From NCBI GenBank assembly GCA_900321035.1, contig ONUH01000001.1, forward strand, positions 62,001 through 126,000: a stretch of DNA of 64,000 nucleotides. Reading direction: 5' to 3'. The translations under genes and the position numbers were made by a program. Below the pieces are notes generated by a model. It had not been told where the DNA came from, ran no database searches, and saw nothing but the letters and a program-made list of their open reading frames with translations. Position 1 is the stretch's first letter. Every line of letters begins with the position of its first letter. Positions 37,374-46,965 of this stretch are shown in pieces. This DNA comes from an uncultured Selenomonadales bacterium. GTDB taxonomy: Bacteria; Bacillota; Negativicutes; Selenomonadales; Selenomonadaceae.

Positions 37374-38222
37374 GTGGACTTGAATTTTGCGGAACTCATC
37401 AAAGCGATCGTCATCGGAATCGTAGAAGGAATCACCGAATGGCTGCCCATAAGCAGCACCGGCCACATGATACTTGTGGACGAATTCATCAAATTGGACG
37501 TTTCCAAAGCCTTCATGGATATGTTTCTCGTCGTCATCCAGCTCGGCGCCATCCTGTCCGTCGTCGTGCTGAACTTTGACAGGCTGAATCCGTTCTTCTC
37601 CTGGAAAACGCGAACGGAAAAAAACGAAACCATCGAACTTTGGAAAAAAGTCATCGTCGCCTGCGTGCCTGCGGGCGTCATCGGACTCGCTTTCAATAAA
37701 TATATGGAGCAGCATTTCATGACTGCGCTGGTCGTTGCATCCACACTGATTATTTACGGCGTCCTGTTCATCATCGTCGAAAACACGAACGCCAACCGGA
37801 CGCCCCGCATCAAGAGCCTTGCGCAAATGGACTATAAAACGGCTCTGATCATAGGGTGTTTCCAAGTATTGTCTCTCGTACCCGGCACATCGCGCTCCGG
37901 CTCCACCATTCTTGGAGGAATCTTATTTGGCACGTCCCGCTTCGTCGCTACAGAATTCACCTTTTTCCTCGCGATTCCCATCATGTTCGGGGCAAGCCTT
38001 TTGAAACTTGTCAAATTCGGCTGGCATTACACCGGCGGAGAAATCTTGATACTCTCCGTCGGCATGGCGACCGCATTTATCGTTTCCATCATCTCCATCA
38101 AGCTGCTCCTGCGTTACATCAAGAAAAACGATTTCAAGGCCTTCGGCTGGTACCGCATCGGTCTCGGCCTCATCGTACTCGCCTATCTCTTTTTGATTGG
38201 CGATCCGGTAGGAACAAAATAA
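37374..38222 (+). CDS. uppP: Undecaprenyl-diphosphatase
   Basis: A 282-residue polytopic membrane enzyme that recycles the lipid carrier of peptidoglycan and O-antigen synthesis. GIVEGITEWLPISSTGHM (18-35) and PGTSRSGSTI (168-177) are the two catalytic signatures of the BacA family. It starts at GTG with GGAGG seven bases upstream. It is a single gene, divergent from the dapF operon; both act on cell-wall synthesis. Confidence 0.96.
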   Translation: MDLNFAELIKAIVIGIVEGITEWLPISSTGHMILVDEFIKLDVSKAFMDMFLVVIQLGAILSVVVLNFDRLNPFFSWKTRTEKNETIELWKKVIVACVPAGVIGLAFNKYMEQHFMTALVVASTLIIYGVLFIIVENTNANRTPRIKSLAQMDYKTALIIGCFQVLSLVPGTSRSGSTILGGILFGTSRFVATEFTFFLAIPIMFGASLLKLVKFGWHYTGGEILILSVGMATAFIVSIISIKLLLRYIKKNDFKAFGWYRIGLGLIVLAYLFLIGDPVGTK

Positions 38223-38385
38223 AAGAATCAAAAGGATAACGTAGTTCCGAAAGCGAGTCGCCGTTACAGATACTCTCACCGTACATCTGTACGCTCGTTC
38301 TGCACCTGAAATCGGCTTGCCGATTCACAAATATTGCAAGCTCCCATTTAACTTCATGCTACAATAAAATTAGGAGGTTGAGGCT
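38223..38385. repeat. Intergenic stretch with two palindromic hairpins, possible dispersed element
   Basis: TACAGAT...ATCTGTA (about 38264-38292) and AATCGGC-TT-GCCGATT (38311-38326) are hairpins without T-runs, in a non-coding stretch that reads like a short intergenic element. The promoter of pth is not clear; TACAAT near 38360 is a weak -10 candidate. Confidence 0.4.
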
Positions 38386-39075
38386 ATGAAGATGTTTGCC
38401 GGGCTCGGAAATCCGGGCGCGGAATATGCGGCGACGCGGCACAACGTCGGCTTTATGCTGGCGGACGCATTGGCGGCGCGATGGGACGCAACGGCTTGGC
38501 GCACGAAACAGGACGCACTGGTAGCGGAAGCGCAGCTCGGCGCTGAAAAAATATTGCTGGTAAAGCCGCTGACTTATATGAATGAAAGCGGACGCGCAGT
38601 GGGACCGCTGCTGTCGTGGTACAAGCTCGGCGCCAGCGATTTGATTGTCGCCCACGACGACATAGATTTACCCGTCGGTACGATCCGTCTGCGAAAAAAA
38701 GGCAGCGCAGGCGGACACAACGGCATGAAGTCGATTCTCTATCATGTGAAAGACGAAAACTTCCCCCGCGTACGTATCGGCGTTGGACACCCTGCCCATG
38801 AGCACGACCAGGTCATCCGGCATGTGCTGTCGCCGTTCTCCGGCGAAGACGCGCTAAAAATCCAGGAGGCGATAGACTATCTCCTGCCCGCCGTCGAATC
38901 CATCGTAACGGAGGGAATCGACCTTGCGATGAACAAATACAATCCCAAAAAAGAGAAAAAACCGAAACCGCCTAAAAATGACGTGGACCAAAACCTGCGG
39001 AGCAAAGAAGCCGAATCCAACGAGCCGCGTGAAAATACGGGACAGCCGGAAACAGGGAGGAACCTCAATGGCTAA
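38386..39075 (+). CDS. pth: Peptidyl-tRNA hydrolase with C-terminal extension
   Basis: A 229-residue enzyme that frees tRNAs from stalled peptidyl-tRNA. GLGNPGAEYAATRHNVGF contains the catalytic histidine; AHDDIDLPVG and GGHNGMKS are the other conserved loops. Typical Pth ends near residue 185; here another 40 residues, Lys/Pro then Glu/Asn rich, follow and are probably disordered. AGGAGG precedes the ATG. Its 3' end overlaps the radical SAM gene by eight bases. Confidence 0.95.
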   Translation: MKMFAGLGNPGAEYAATRHNVGFMLADALAARWDATAWRTKQDALVAEAQLGAEKILLVKPLTYMNESGRAVGPLLSWYKLGASDLIVAHDDIDLPVGTIRLRKKGSAGGHNGMKSILYHVKDENFPRVRIGVGHPAHEHDQVIRHVLSPFSGEDALKIQEAIDYLLPAVESIVTEGIDLAMNKYNPKKEKKPKPPKNDVDQNLRSKEAESNEPRENTGQPETGRNLNG

Positions 39076-40309
39076 AATCACAGCGCTTTACGCGGACGAA
39101 AACGGAGAGATTTTCTTTGCGGCGGGTATGTCCGGTGCTGCCAGACTCGGCGACGATATCGTCCGGCTGACCGAGGATATGTTGATTCCGCTGCCGGATT
39201 CCGCCGACCTGATGTTCCTGCCGGAACGGCTCGCCGTCGGCTATGACAAAAAAGGGAAACTGTCGACATTGCCGGGGCGCGCTGTGTCTGCGATTCTGCC
39301 CGCGGGCTATACGCGTTTGCTGATGCCCGCCTTCCGAAAAGAAAACGGCGCTTCCATGCTCCCTCTCTTCGGCTATACGGCTGTGGCGCTCCGCAAGGGA
39401 AAACTTTATGCGGCGGCGCTTTACACCGACAAGAACGATAAGTGGGATCCTTTGAGATATAACACCCGAGCGTTAAAACGGCTTGTCCGGGATTTGAAGC
39501 AAAAGTTTCCGAACAACCGTCTCGTCGCCCATTTGGCGAACTGCTCGCTGGAGTGGCACTGCTACACCGCCCAGAATCTTTTTTACCATCGATGGGAAGC
39601 GGGAATTCCCGTTTCTCCCGTCTGCAACGCGAACTGCCTCGGCTGTATTTCTCTCCAGCCCGCCGAGTGCTGTCCGTCGCCCCAAAGCCGTATCACCTTC
39701 TCCCCGACAACGAAAGAAATATCTGAGCTTATCGTCTATCATCTGTCGGAAGCCCCCGACGCCATCGTCAGCTTCGGGCAGGGATGCGAAGGGGAACCGT
39801 CGCTGGCGGCGGACACGATTGCGGAGAGCATCCGCGCCGTCCGCGCCGAGACCAATCGCGGACAAATCAACATCAACACGAACGCCGGGTTCACCGAGGG
39901 CATAAAAAAGATTGTAGACGCAGGCCTCGACACAATGCGCGTCAGCATCATCAGCGCACGGGAAGAAAGCTATAACGCCTATTACCGGGCAGGATATCCT
40001 TTGGAGAACGTCAAAGCTTCCGTCCGTTACGCGCTGAAGCACAATGTTTACGTATCGCTGAACCTTCTTTATTTTCCCGGCTTCAACGACCGTGAAGAAG
40101 AACTGTCCGCCTGGCTGGATTTTTTCCGCGAGCTGCCCGTTCAGATGATTCAAATCCGCAATCTGAACATTGACCCGGACGCCTTTCTCTCCGCCATGCC
40201 AAAAAATCTGGGTAAAATATTAGGTCCAACGGCCTTTTTTCAATCGCTGCGTACAGCTTTCCCAAAAATGGTCATCGGGAGCTTCAGTCATTTTGTAAAG
40301 AACCCATGA
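39068..40309 (+). CDS. Radical SAM protein with an unusual N-terminal domain
   Basis: A 413-residue cytoplasmic protein. Cys in PVCNANCLGCIS (near residue 190) gives the CxxxCxxC motif that binds the [4Fe-4S] cluster, followed by a half TIM barrel with FGQGCEGEPSL and INTNAGFTEGI. Residues 1-185 form a separate N-terminal domain I do not recognise. I cannot assign a reaction. GGAGG seven bases upstream selects the ATG at 39068, which overlaps the pth stop, so the two are translationally coupled; a link to tRNA or peptide processing is only suggested by this. Confidence 0.8.
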   Translation: MAKITALYADENGEIFFAAGMSGAARLGDDIVRLTEDMLIPLPDSADLMFLPERLAVGYDKKGKLSTLPGRAVSAILPAGYTRLLMPAFRKENGASMLPLFGYTAVALRKGKLYAAALYTDKNDKWDPLRYNTRALKRLVRDLKQKFPNNRLVAHLANCSLEWHCYTAQNLFYHRWEAGIPVSPVCNANCLGCISLQPAECCPSPQSRITFSPTTKEISELIVYHLSEAPDAIVSFGQGCEGEPSLAADTIAESIRAVRAETNRGQININTNAGFTEGIKKIVDAGLDTMRVSIISAREESYNAYYRAGYPLENVKASVRYALKHNVYVSLNLLYFPGFNDREEELSAWLDFFRELPVQMIQIRNLNIDPDAFLSAMPKNLGKILGPTAFFQSLRTAFPKMVIGSFSHFVKNP

Positions 40310-40448
40310 AAAAATCTGCACAATAATGCAAAATAAATCGTAAAAAAAATACGTTGAAAAGAGGATTTTTAGAATTTAGGTAGAATCTACCAATAATGGA
40401 AGTTTTTCCTTATTCAAACATTCCTGACCCAAAAAGGAGAGAATTCTT

Positions 40449-41234
40449 ATGATGGACGAAAAAGATTGGGGCGCATTTAAGCAGAAGCTGAAGGCAAAGA
40501 CAGAAATCGATCTTGATCTTTACAAAGAAGCCCAAATGAAGCGCCGGATCGGCAATCTTGTTACGCGCGCCGGCATGGACTCATTCGTCACCTATTTCGA
40601 CCACGTCTCCAAAGACAAAGACGAGTTCGCTGCTTTCATTGAATATCTCACCATCAACGTGTCCGAATTTTTCCGTACGCCGGATAAATTCGGCAAATTG
40701 GAAACGGACGTCATTCCCGATCTTTTGAAACGGTCGCCGACGCTCAACATTTGGAGCGCAGGATGCTCCATCGGCGCAGAAGTCTATTCCCTCACGATGA
40801 TTCTGAAGGATTTGACTCCCGGCAAGAAACATCGTCTCCTCGCTACCGACCTTGATATTGAGATTATCGCAAAGGCGAAAAAGGGCGTTTACTCCGACAA
40901 CGAGCTGAAGGCCTTGGACCCGAAACGCAAGGATAAATATTTCACCAAAACATCGGACGGCAAATACGCAATCAAAGATGAAATCAAGCAGTGCGTCGAG
41001 TTCAAACGGCACAATCTGCTGAAGGATCCGTTCGAGAAAGGTTTCGATCTCATCCTTTGCCGCAATGTCGTCATTTACTTCACCGAAGAAGCGAAGGACA
41101 AACTGTATCGGAATTTCTTCGCATCGCTGAAACCGGGAGGAATCCTGTTCGTCGGCGCTACCGAGGCAATCCTGAATGCACGCAATATGGGCTATGTCAA
41201 CTATCAGCCGTTCTTCTATCAAAAACCATTGTGA
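40449..41234 (+). CDS. cheR: Chemotaxis protein methyltransferase CheR
   Basis: A 261-residue SAM-dependent enzyme that methylates glutamates of chemoreceptors. The N-terminal helical domain (1-70) is followed by NVSEFFRTPDKF, the SAM-binding WSAGCSIGAEVYS and the CRNVVIYF motif. AAAGGAG precedes two adjacent ATGs. It implies motility, but no other chemotaxis gene is nearby. Possible promoter boxes and a GGTAG-AAT-CTACC repeat (40379-40391) lie upstream. A 39-codon frame and the PaaK-like gene follow. Confidence 0.94.
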   Translation: MMDEKDWGAFKQKLKAKTEIDLDLYKEAQMKRRIGNLVTRAGMDSFVTYFDHVSKDKDEFAAFIEYLTINVSEFFRTPDKFGKLETDVIPDLLKRSPTLNIWSAGCSIGAEVYSLTMILKDLTPGKKHRLLATDLDIEIIAKAKKGVYSDNELKALDPKRKDKYFTKTSDGKYAIKDEIKQCVEFKRHNLLKDPFEKGFDLILCRNVVIYFTEEAKDKLYRNFFASLKPGGILFVGATEAILNARNMGYVNYQPFFYQKPL

Positions 41235-41353
41235 TGCAAACAGAAAAGAATGGGTACGTTGCGTCCATATCGGGTGATTTGGCAACGGCAGTCGGAAAAA
41301 GACCCGGTATGGGACAAAGGCGGTGGTTGAATGTTTGCAAACCCGCAGCTTGA
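41234..41353 (+). CDS. Possible 39-residue peptide coupled to cheR
   Basis: Its ATG overlaps the cheR stop (TGATG), and the frame runs to 41353, overlapping the PaaK-like start by 23 bases. The product would begin MQTEKNGYVASISGDLATA. It has no family resemblance and no ribosome site of its own, so it may be chance. Confidence 0.25.
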   Translation: MQTEKNGYVASISGDLATAVGKRPGMGQRRWLNVCKPAA

Positions 41354-42305
41354 ACAGATGACGCACGACGAACTGCGCGCGCTTCAATTACAGCGTCTCA
41401 AAAAGACAATCGCGTGGGCTTATGAAAAGAGCGGCATCTACAAAAGAAAATTCGATGCTGCCGGCGTGACGCCGGACGACCTCCGCACGCTGGACGACAT
41501 CTCGAAGTTCCCTTTCACTACCGAACGGGAGCTTCAGGAACATTCACCGCATGAATTTCTCACATTGCCTTTCAGCGCTATTTCCAGAATCAGCCTTTGG
41601 GAACATCCTACGCCGATAATCCGAATGTACACGGCCCGCGACATTGCCTGCAACGTGGAAATGATGACGCGGTCGCTGGTTGCGGCGGATATCACCCGGG
41701 CTTCTGTCGTTGGCGTCTTGGGGGATTTGGCGGACAGCAGCCTGATGGACACGCAATATGCGCTGGAAGTGCTGGGAACCACGGTCGTTCCGTTGGGCAC
41801 GGAATATGAGCGCGCCATCAAGCTTTTGGACGCCACCTATCTGAGCATTATCATCGGTTCCGCACGCCGTGTCCTGCGCCTCGTCATCCAAGCACAGGCC
41901 ATGGGACGCGACATCAAAGATTTCAACCTGACGACCATACTCTGTTTCAACGAAAATCTTCAAAACCCATTGAAGATTCATATGCGCAACCGCATGGGAA
42001 CGCAGGTTTACAATTTCTTTGCGTCTTCTTCCTTCGGCACCGGCGGCATGTTCTACCAATGCAAAGAACACGTGGGACATCATTTACAGGAAGATTATTT
42101 CTATCCTGAAGTGGCTGCCTTTGGCGAAGACAACACCATCAACGACCCGTCCTGCATGGGCGAATTGATTTTGACTTCCTTGACGGCGGAAGCGCTGCCG
42201 CTGATCCGTTATCGGACGGGACAGACGGTCATGCGGCTGAATGAGCCTTGCTCCTGCGGACGTTCTTTTGTCCGTTTCACCACGCCGTTCGGCTCTTTCA
42301 ATTAA
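41331..42305 (+). CDS. Degenerate phenylacetate-CoA ligase-like protein
   Basis: A 324-residue relative of PaaK adenylate-forming ligases. The family outline is visible: GIYKRKFDAAGVTPDDL, KFPFTTERELQEHSP, HLQEDYFYPEV (251-261) and LPLIRYRTG (289-297). The phosphate-binding SSGTTGKP loop is replaced by SRISLWEHPTP (85-95), the YGxTE motif reads NFFASSSFG (228-236), and the C-terminal lid domain (about 100 residues) is absent. Ligase activity is therefore unlikely. AAAGGCGG precedes the ATG. It follows cheR, suggesting a non-catalytic role, but this is inference. Confidence 0.75.
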   Translation: MFANPQLEQMTHDELRALQLQRLKKTIAWAYEKSGIYKRKFDAAGVTPDDLRTLDDISKFPFTTERELQEHSPHEFLTLPFSAISRISLWEHPTPIIRMYTARDIACNVEMMTRSLVAADITRASVVGVLGDLADSSLMDTQYALEVLGTTVVPLGTEYERAIKLLDATYLSIIIGSARRVLRLVIQAQAMGRDIKDFNLTTILCFNENLQNPLKIHMRNRMGTQVYNFFASSSFGTGGMFYQCKEHVGHHLQEDYFYPEVAAFGEDNTINDPSCMGELILTSLTAEALPLIRYRTGQTVMRLNEPCSCGRSFVRFTTPFGSFN

Positions 42306-42330
42306 CCGTTCAATATCCTGTTTTTACAAA

Positions 42331-42375
42331 TAAGCGGAGTACAGTTTTCTGTGCTTCCGCTTACATTTTATTTTT
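42331..42375 (+). terminator. Probable intrinsic terminator before ilvD
   Basis: AAGCGGAGTACAG-TTTT-CTGTGCTTCCGCTT forms a long imperfect stem followed by a T-rich tract. Confidence 0.6.
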
Positions 42376-42389
42376 AGGGAGAGAGAAAA

Positions 42390-44042
42390 ATGAAAAGTGA
42401 TGCTGTCAAAAAAGGGCCAACCCGTTGCGCCCACCGTTCCCTGTTCTACGCTTTGGGCTTCGGACCGGAAGATTTGGAAAAACCCTTGATCGGTATTTGC
42501 AACTCCTTCAATGAAGTGATTCCCGGCCATATGCACCTTCGGGAAATCGCAGAAGCCGCAAAATTAGGCGTGGCAGCCGCAGGCGGCACGCCAATGGAGT
42601 TCCCAGCCATCGGCGTCTGCGACGGCATCGCCATGGGGCATACGGGCATGAAGTTTTCATTGGCCAGCCGCGAGCTGATTGCCGACTCCATCGAAGCAGT
42701 GGCAACTGCAAGCGGATTCGACGGCCTCGTTCTGATTCCGAACTGCGACAAAGTCGTGCCGGGCATGCTGATGGCCTCGGCCCGGCTCAATATCCCGTCC
42801 GTAGTCGTCAGCGGCGGCGCCATGCTGGCCGGACGTTTTCGCGGACAAGACGTCAGCGTCAGCCAGTGCTTTGAGGCGGCAGGCAAGTTCGCGGCGGGCA
42901 AAATTGACGCCGACGAAATGGCGGAACTGGAAGCCCACGCTTGCCCAAGCTGCGGCTCCTGCGCTGGACTGTTCACAGCGAACACGATGAACTCCTTGAC
43001 GGAAGCCCTCGGCATGGGACTCCCCGGCAACGGTACGATTCCCGCCGCCCACACGGGCGCACGGCGATTGCTTGCAAAGCGTGCGGGCGCCGTGGTCATG
43101 GACCTCGTCAAAAAGAATATTTGCCCGCGCGATATCATGACGCGTGAAGCGTTCGAAAACGCGATTACGACAGACATGGGCATCGGCGGCTCGTCCAATA
43201 CGGTGCTACACCTGACCGCCATCGCCCACGAAGCGGGAATCGAAATCCCCGCTCCTCTTTTCGACGAAATCAGCCGCCGCACGCCGTATATCACCAAACT
43301 CAGCCCGGCAGGAAAACACCACATGCAGGATTTGGATGAAGCCGGCGGTATTTCCGCAGTCATGAACGAGCTTTCAAAGAAAAATCTTTTGCACCTTGAC
43401 GCGTTGACCATTACAGGAAAATTGGGCGACCGCATCAAGGACGCCAAAATTCTCCGTCCGGACGTAATCCGCAGCGTGGACGATCCCTACCGCAAGGAAG
43501 GCGGCATCGCCATCTTGCGCGGCAACATCTGCCCCGATTACGCGGTCGTCAAAGCCTCGGCAGTCAGCGAAGATATGTTGGTTTATCAAGGCACTGCGAA
43601 ATGCTACGATTCCGAGACGGCGGCAATCGACGCTATCATGGCGGGAGACATCCATGACGGCGACGTCGTCGTCATCCGCTACGAAGGGCCGAAGGGCGGA
43701 CCCGGAATGCAGGAAATGCTGAATCCGACGGCAGCTATCACCGGCGCGGGGCTGAAAGTCGGACTGATTACCGACGGACGCTTCAGCGGCGCAAGCCAGG
43801 GCGCATGCATCGGCCACATTTCCCCGGAAGCTATGGAAGGCGGTCCTATCGCCCTCATCAAAGACGGCGACGTCATCTCCATCGATATTCCGAACCGCAA
43901 GCTGGAACTTAAAGTGGACGACGCAGAACTTGCAAAACGCAAAGCGGAATGGAAAAAGCCCGAACCGAAAATCAAGACCGGCTATCTGGCCCGCTACGCA
44001 AAAATGACGACCTCTGCCAGCACCGGCGCCGTCGTACAGTAA
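42390..44042 (+). CDS. ilvD: Dihydroxy-acid dehydratase
   Basis: A 550-residue iron-sulfur enzyme that makes the 2-keto acids of valine and isoleucine synthesis. [11 protein letters not shown] (near 119) and [17 protein letters not shown] (near 189) carry cluster cysteines; DGRFSGAS near 460 is the C-terminal signature. AGGGAGAG precedes the ATG. No other ilv or leu gene is near, and no T-box leader fits in the short upstream gap. A perfect terminator follows. Confidence 0.97.
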   Translation: MKSDAVKKGPTRCAHRSLFYALGFGPEDLEKPLIGICNSFNEVIPGHMHLREIAEAAKLGVAAAGGTPMEFPAIGVCDGIAMGHTGMKFSLASRELIADSIEAVATASGFDGLVLIPNCDKVVPGMLMASARLNIPSVVVSGGAMLAGRFRGQDVSVSQCFEAAGKFAAGKIDADEMAELEAHACPSCGSCAGLFTANTMNSLTEALGMGLPGNGTIPAAHTGARRLLAKRAGAVVMDLVKKNICPRDIMTREAFENAITTDMGIGGSSNTVLHLTAIAHEAGIEIPAPLFDEISRRTPYITKLSPAGKHHMQDLDEAGGISAVMNELSKKNLLHLDALTITGKLGDRIKDAKILRPDVIRSVDDPYRKEGGIAILRGNICPDYAVVKASAVSEDMLVYQGTAKCYDSETAAIDAIMAGDIHDGDVVVIRYEGPKGGPGMQEMLNPTAAITGAGLKVGLITDGRFSGASQGACIGHISPEAMEGGPIALIKDGDVISIDIPNRKLELKVDDAELAKRKAEWKKPEPKIKTGYLARYAKMTTSASTGAVVQ

Positions 44043-44050
44043 TCGCAGAC

Positions 44051-44083
44051 GAAAAGGCCCCGCGGAATCCGCGGGGCCTTTTC
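44051..44083. terminator. Intrinsic terminator after ilvD
   Basis: Perfect 15-bp stem GAAAAGGCCCCGCGG-AAT-CCGCGGGGCCTTTTC. Confidence 0.9.
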
Positions 44084-44148
44084 ATATAGTGACTGCAAAC
44101 CAAACTTTCCATATATAATATTCTTGCGGAGATAAGCTCCAATCAGAC

Positions 44149-44185
44149 AAAAGCGCCGCGCTGCGAATCCGCAGGCGGCGCTCTT
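44149..44185 (-). terminator. Intrinsic terminator after ftsH
   Basis: GAGCGCCGCCTGCG-GATT-CGCAGCGCGGCGCTTTTG read leftward, one bulge, 13 bases past the ftsH stop. Confidence 0.8.
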
Positions 44186-44197
44186 TAATTACTAATT

Positions 44198-46192
44198 TTA
44201 TGAACTATGGTGATGATCCGTAATATTGAATTTAGGTTCCGGCGTCGTGACCGGCGTTCCCTTCGGCTCCTCCGAAAGCCCCGAAACCTCTACGGACACC
44301 GCAGGAGTCGTTGGAATCGGCGTCATCAACGGCGTATTCCCATCGTCCTGGGGCGGTTCTTCATCTTCCTTCGGCTTTTCGGAAATCTTCCCCGTCGTCA
44401 TCAGTTCTTCCAATTCAGATGCGTCAAGAGTCTCACGTTCCATCAATGCTTCCGCAATCAAATGCAGCTTATCGATATTGTCGGTGATAATCTTGCGGCA
44501 TTCCTCATAGGCGTCTTCCACATACCGACGGACTTCCTTGTCGATTTCCGCGGCAACCTCTTCCGAATAGTTGCGCTGATTATTCAAATCACGGCCAAGG
44601 AATACCTGATGATCACGGCCTTCCCCATACGTCACAGGGCCGAGGACATTGCTCATGCCGTACTGCGTGATCATGCTGCGGACAATCTGCGTCGCACGCT
44701 GAATATCACTGGAGGCGCCGGTGCTGATCTCGCCCAGCACCACTTCCTCAGCGACACGGCCGCCAAGAAGCGTTTTCAAACGGTCAAGAAGCTCACCCCT
44801 CGTCTCATAGGAACGATCCTCTTTCGGAAGCATGAGCGTATATCCGCCTGCGCGGCCTCTCGGAATGATTGTAACCTTGTGCACAGGATCGGCATTCGGA
44901 AGCATCATGCCAATCAACGTATGCCCGCCCTCATGATACGCGGTCAAACGTTTTTCTTTGTCGCTCATGACGTGGGACTTGCGCTCGGGCCCGGCCATGA
45001 CGCGCTCGATGGATTCCTCCAGCGCATCCATATTGATTGTCTTCCGATTGCGCCGTGCAGAAAGGAGCGCGGCCTCATTCACGAGGTTGGACAAATCCGC
45101 TCCCGTAAATCCGGGCGTGCGTCGCGCCAAAACATCAAGGTCGGCGTCTTCATCCACCGGCTTTCCCTTGGTATGCACCTGCAAAATAGCAAGGCGTCCG
45201 CGCACATCCGGCTTATCGACAACGATCTGGCGGTCAAACCGCCCCGGACGGAGCAGCGCCGGATCGAGAATATCGGGACGGTTCGTCGCCGCGATGATGA
45301 TGATGCCTTCGTTTGCTGCAAAGCCATCCATTTCCACAAGCAATTGGTTCAACGTTTGCTCGCGCTCGTCATGGCCGCCGCCGACGCCGGCTCCGCGCTG
45401 GCGTCCCACCGCGTCGATCTCATCAATGAAAACAATGCACGGCGCGTTCCGTTTCGCCTGATCAAAAAGGTCGCGCACGCGGGACGCGCCCACGCCGACA
45501 AACATCTCAACAAAATCCGAACCGCTGATGCTGAAAAACGGGACGCCCGCTTCGCCAGCCACGGCACGTGCCAACAATGTTTTGCCCGTGCCCGGAGGAC
45601 CAAATAGGAGCACGCCTTTCGGAATCCGCGCGCCGAGATCATTGAATTTTTTCGGCTGCCGCAGGAACTCCACGACTTCTTCCAATTCCTGTTTCGCTTC
45701 ATCGGCGCCGGCGACGTCTCCGAAATTCACTTTGACTTTATCCGCGCCGCTCATGCGCGCATGACTGCGTCCAAACGACATCATGCGGCCGCCTCCGCCC
45801 TGGGTCTGCTGCATGATGAAGAACCATACGCCCACTAAGAGCAAAATGGGAAGCACTGAAGAAATAACAGCCGTCCACCAAGGCGGCTCCGGCGGATTTT
45901 TCGCCCGAATCTCGACTTTTTTCTCCTGCAGCCGTTTCACAAGCGTAGTGTCATCGTTCGGCGCGACCGGCGTCACGGTTGTAAACTCCGTTCCGTCCGT
46001 CAGAACGCCCTCGATGACATTGTTCATCATAGTGACTTTTGCCACTTCGCCTTTATCCACTTCCTGCAAGAATGCGGAATAACCCATCTCCTGCTTCGTG
46101 GTGGTCTTGACGGAAAAATAGTCAATGAACGTAATGGCGATAAAAATAATCAGCAAATAAAAGCCTATATTTCTCATAAACCGATTCAACAA
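44198..46192 (-). CDS. ftsH: ATP-dependent zinc metalloprotease FtsH
   Basis: A 664-residue membrane-anchored AAA+ protease. Two membrane helices (8-27, 110-128) flank a small extracytoplasmic domain; GPPGTGKT and the second region of homology mark the ATPase, and HEGGH (near 422) the zinc protease site. The last 60 residues are a Pro/Thr-rich tail ending in HHHSS. The TTG at 46192 has GGAGG six bases upstream and is preferred to the internal ATG. It is a single gene. Confidence 0.97.
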   Translation of the reverse strand: MLNRFMRNIGFYLLIIFIAITFIDYFSVKTTTKQEMGYSAFLQEVDKGEVAKVTMMNNVIEGVLTDGTEFTTVTPVAPNDDTTLVKRLQEKKVEIRAKNPPEPPWWTAVISSVLPILLLVGVWFFIMQQTQGGGGRMMSFGRSHARMSGADKVKVNFGDVAGADEAKQELEEVVEFLRQPKKFNDLGARIPKGVLLFGPPGTGKTLLARAVAGEAGVPFFSISGSDFVEMFVGVGASRVRDLFDQAKRNAPCIVFIDEIDAVGRQRGAGVGGGHDEREQTLNQLLVEMDGFAANEGIIIIAATNRPDILDPALLRPGRFDRQIVVDKPDVRGRLAILQVHTKGKPVDEDADLDVLARRTPGFTGADLSNLVNEAALLSARRNRKTINMDALEESIERVMAGPERKSHVMSDKEKRLTAYHEGGHTLIGMMLPNADPVHKVTIIPRGRAGGYTLMLPKEDRSYETRGELLDRLKTLLGGRVAEEVVLGEISTGASSDIQRATQIVRSMITQYGMSNVLGPVTYGEGRDHQVFLGRDLNNQRNYSEEVAAEIDKEVRRYVEDAYEECRKIITDNIDKLHLIAEALMERETLDASELEELMTTGKISEKPKEDEEPPQDDGNTPLMTPIPTTPAVSVEVSGLSEEPKGTPVTTPEPKFNITDHHHSS

Positions 46193-46242
46193 ACATATCC
46201 TCCTTCCCCTGCCGGGGAGAAATCGATTAAAACGTCTTGACT

Positions 46243-46271
46243 ATTATATCATCAAACCGTCAATCATACAA
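46243..46271 (-). promoter_or_regulatory. Promoter for ftsH
   Basis: TTGTAT (46266-46271), 17 bases, TATAAT (46243-46248), reading left, within a TGAT-rich stretch. Confidence 0.6.
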
Positions 46272-46371
46272 TCAAGGAATCGCCGAACAAGTCTCTTTTC
46301 CCTTGACGATACTCCTTCCTCCTATTGCGTAAAACGACGGGCCTTGCCAAATGACTGCCGTATCCGTGAGA

Positions 46372-46415
46372 AAAGGGCTGCCGAACGAAAGATTCCCCTC
46401 GTCCAGCAGCCCTTT
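46372..46415 (-). terminator. Intrinsic terminator after hup
   Basis: AAAGGGCTGC pairs with GCAGCCCTTT; on the minus strand the stem ends in TTTT, 12 bases past the hup stop. Confidence 0.8.
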
Positions 46416-46427
46416 GCCTTCCGTGTC

Positions 46428-46712
46428 TTATTTTTTCTTTTTGTTGACAGCGTCCTTCAGAGCCTTGCCAACTTTGAAAACCGGCGCTTTCGAAGCAGCG
46501 ATCTTGATTGCCGCACCAGTCTGCGGGTTGCGGCCCATGCGAGCGGCGCGCTCCTTGACCTCAAAGGTGCCGAAACCAATCAGCTGAACCTTTTCCTTCT
46601 TGACGAGAGCTTCCTGCACGCTGGCGACGAACGCGTTAAGCGCCTTCTCCGCATCCTTCTTCGTCAGACCCGATTTTCCAGCAATTTTCCCGACCAATTG
46701 TGCTTTATTCAT
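46428..46712 (-). CDS. hup: HU-family DNA-binding protein
   Basis: A 94-residue nucleoid protein. [21 protein letters not shown] is the DNA-binding arm signature; the C-terminus is a short Lys4 tail. The ATG at 46712 has GGGAGG eight bases upstream; a GTG two codons earlier is too close to it. It lies downstream of mazG in the same direction, as in other Negativicutes. Confidence 0.97.
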   Translation of the reverse strand: MNKAQLVGKIAGKSGLTKKDAEKALNAFVASVQEALVKKEKVQLIGFGTFEVKERAARMGRNPQTGAAIKIAASKAPVFKVGKALKDAVNKKKK

Positions 46713-46718
46713 GTACAC

Positions 46719-46965
46719 AACCTCCCAATAAATAAAATGATTACGGATTTACCGAAAAAGAGATTTCGCCGTTTCGTAGAAAAATCCTTCTTTTCCAGCT
46801 CTAAAATAAAGAAAAATTTAATAAATAGGTAATATGTCACAAAAGCAACGCCCATTCTTCCCGTAAATTGAACGATTCAAACGGAAAACCGCGCGCTTCA
46901 CCCGCTGCGGCCAATTCTGCGATTCGTCCGAAGGCCCCTATCCGAGAACGTGTCAGATGTGCTCA
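46719..46965 (-). other. Gap between mazG and hup, with an in-frame open stretch
   Basis: After the double stop of mazG the same frame stays open for 41 codons (46837-46962; includes RIAELAAAGEARGF) and has no ATG. It may be a relic or chance. The rest is A+T-rich and should hold the hup promoter, but no convincing boxes were found. Confidence 0.4.
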
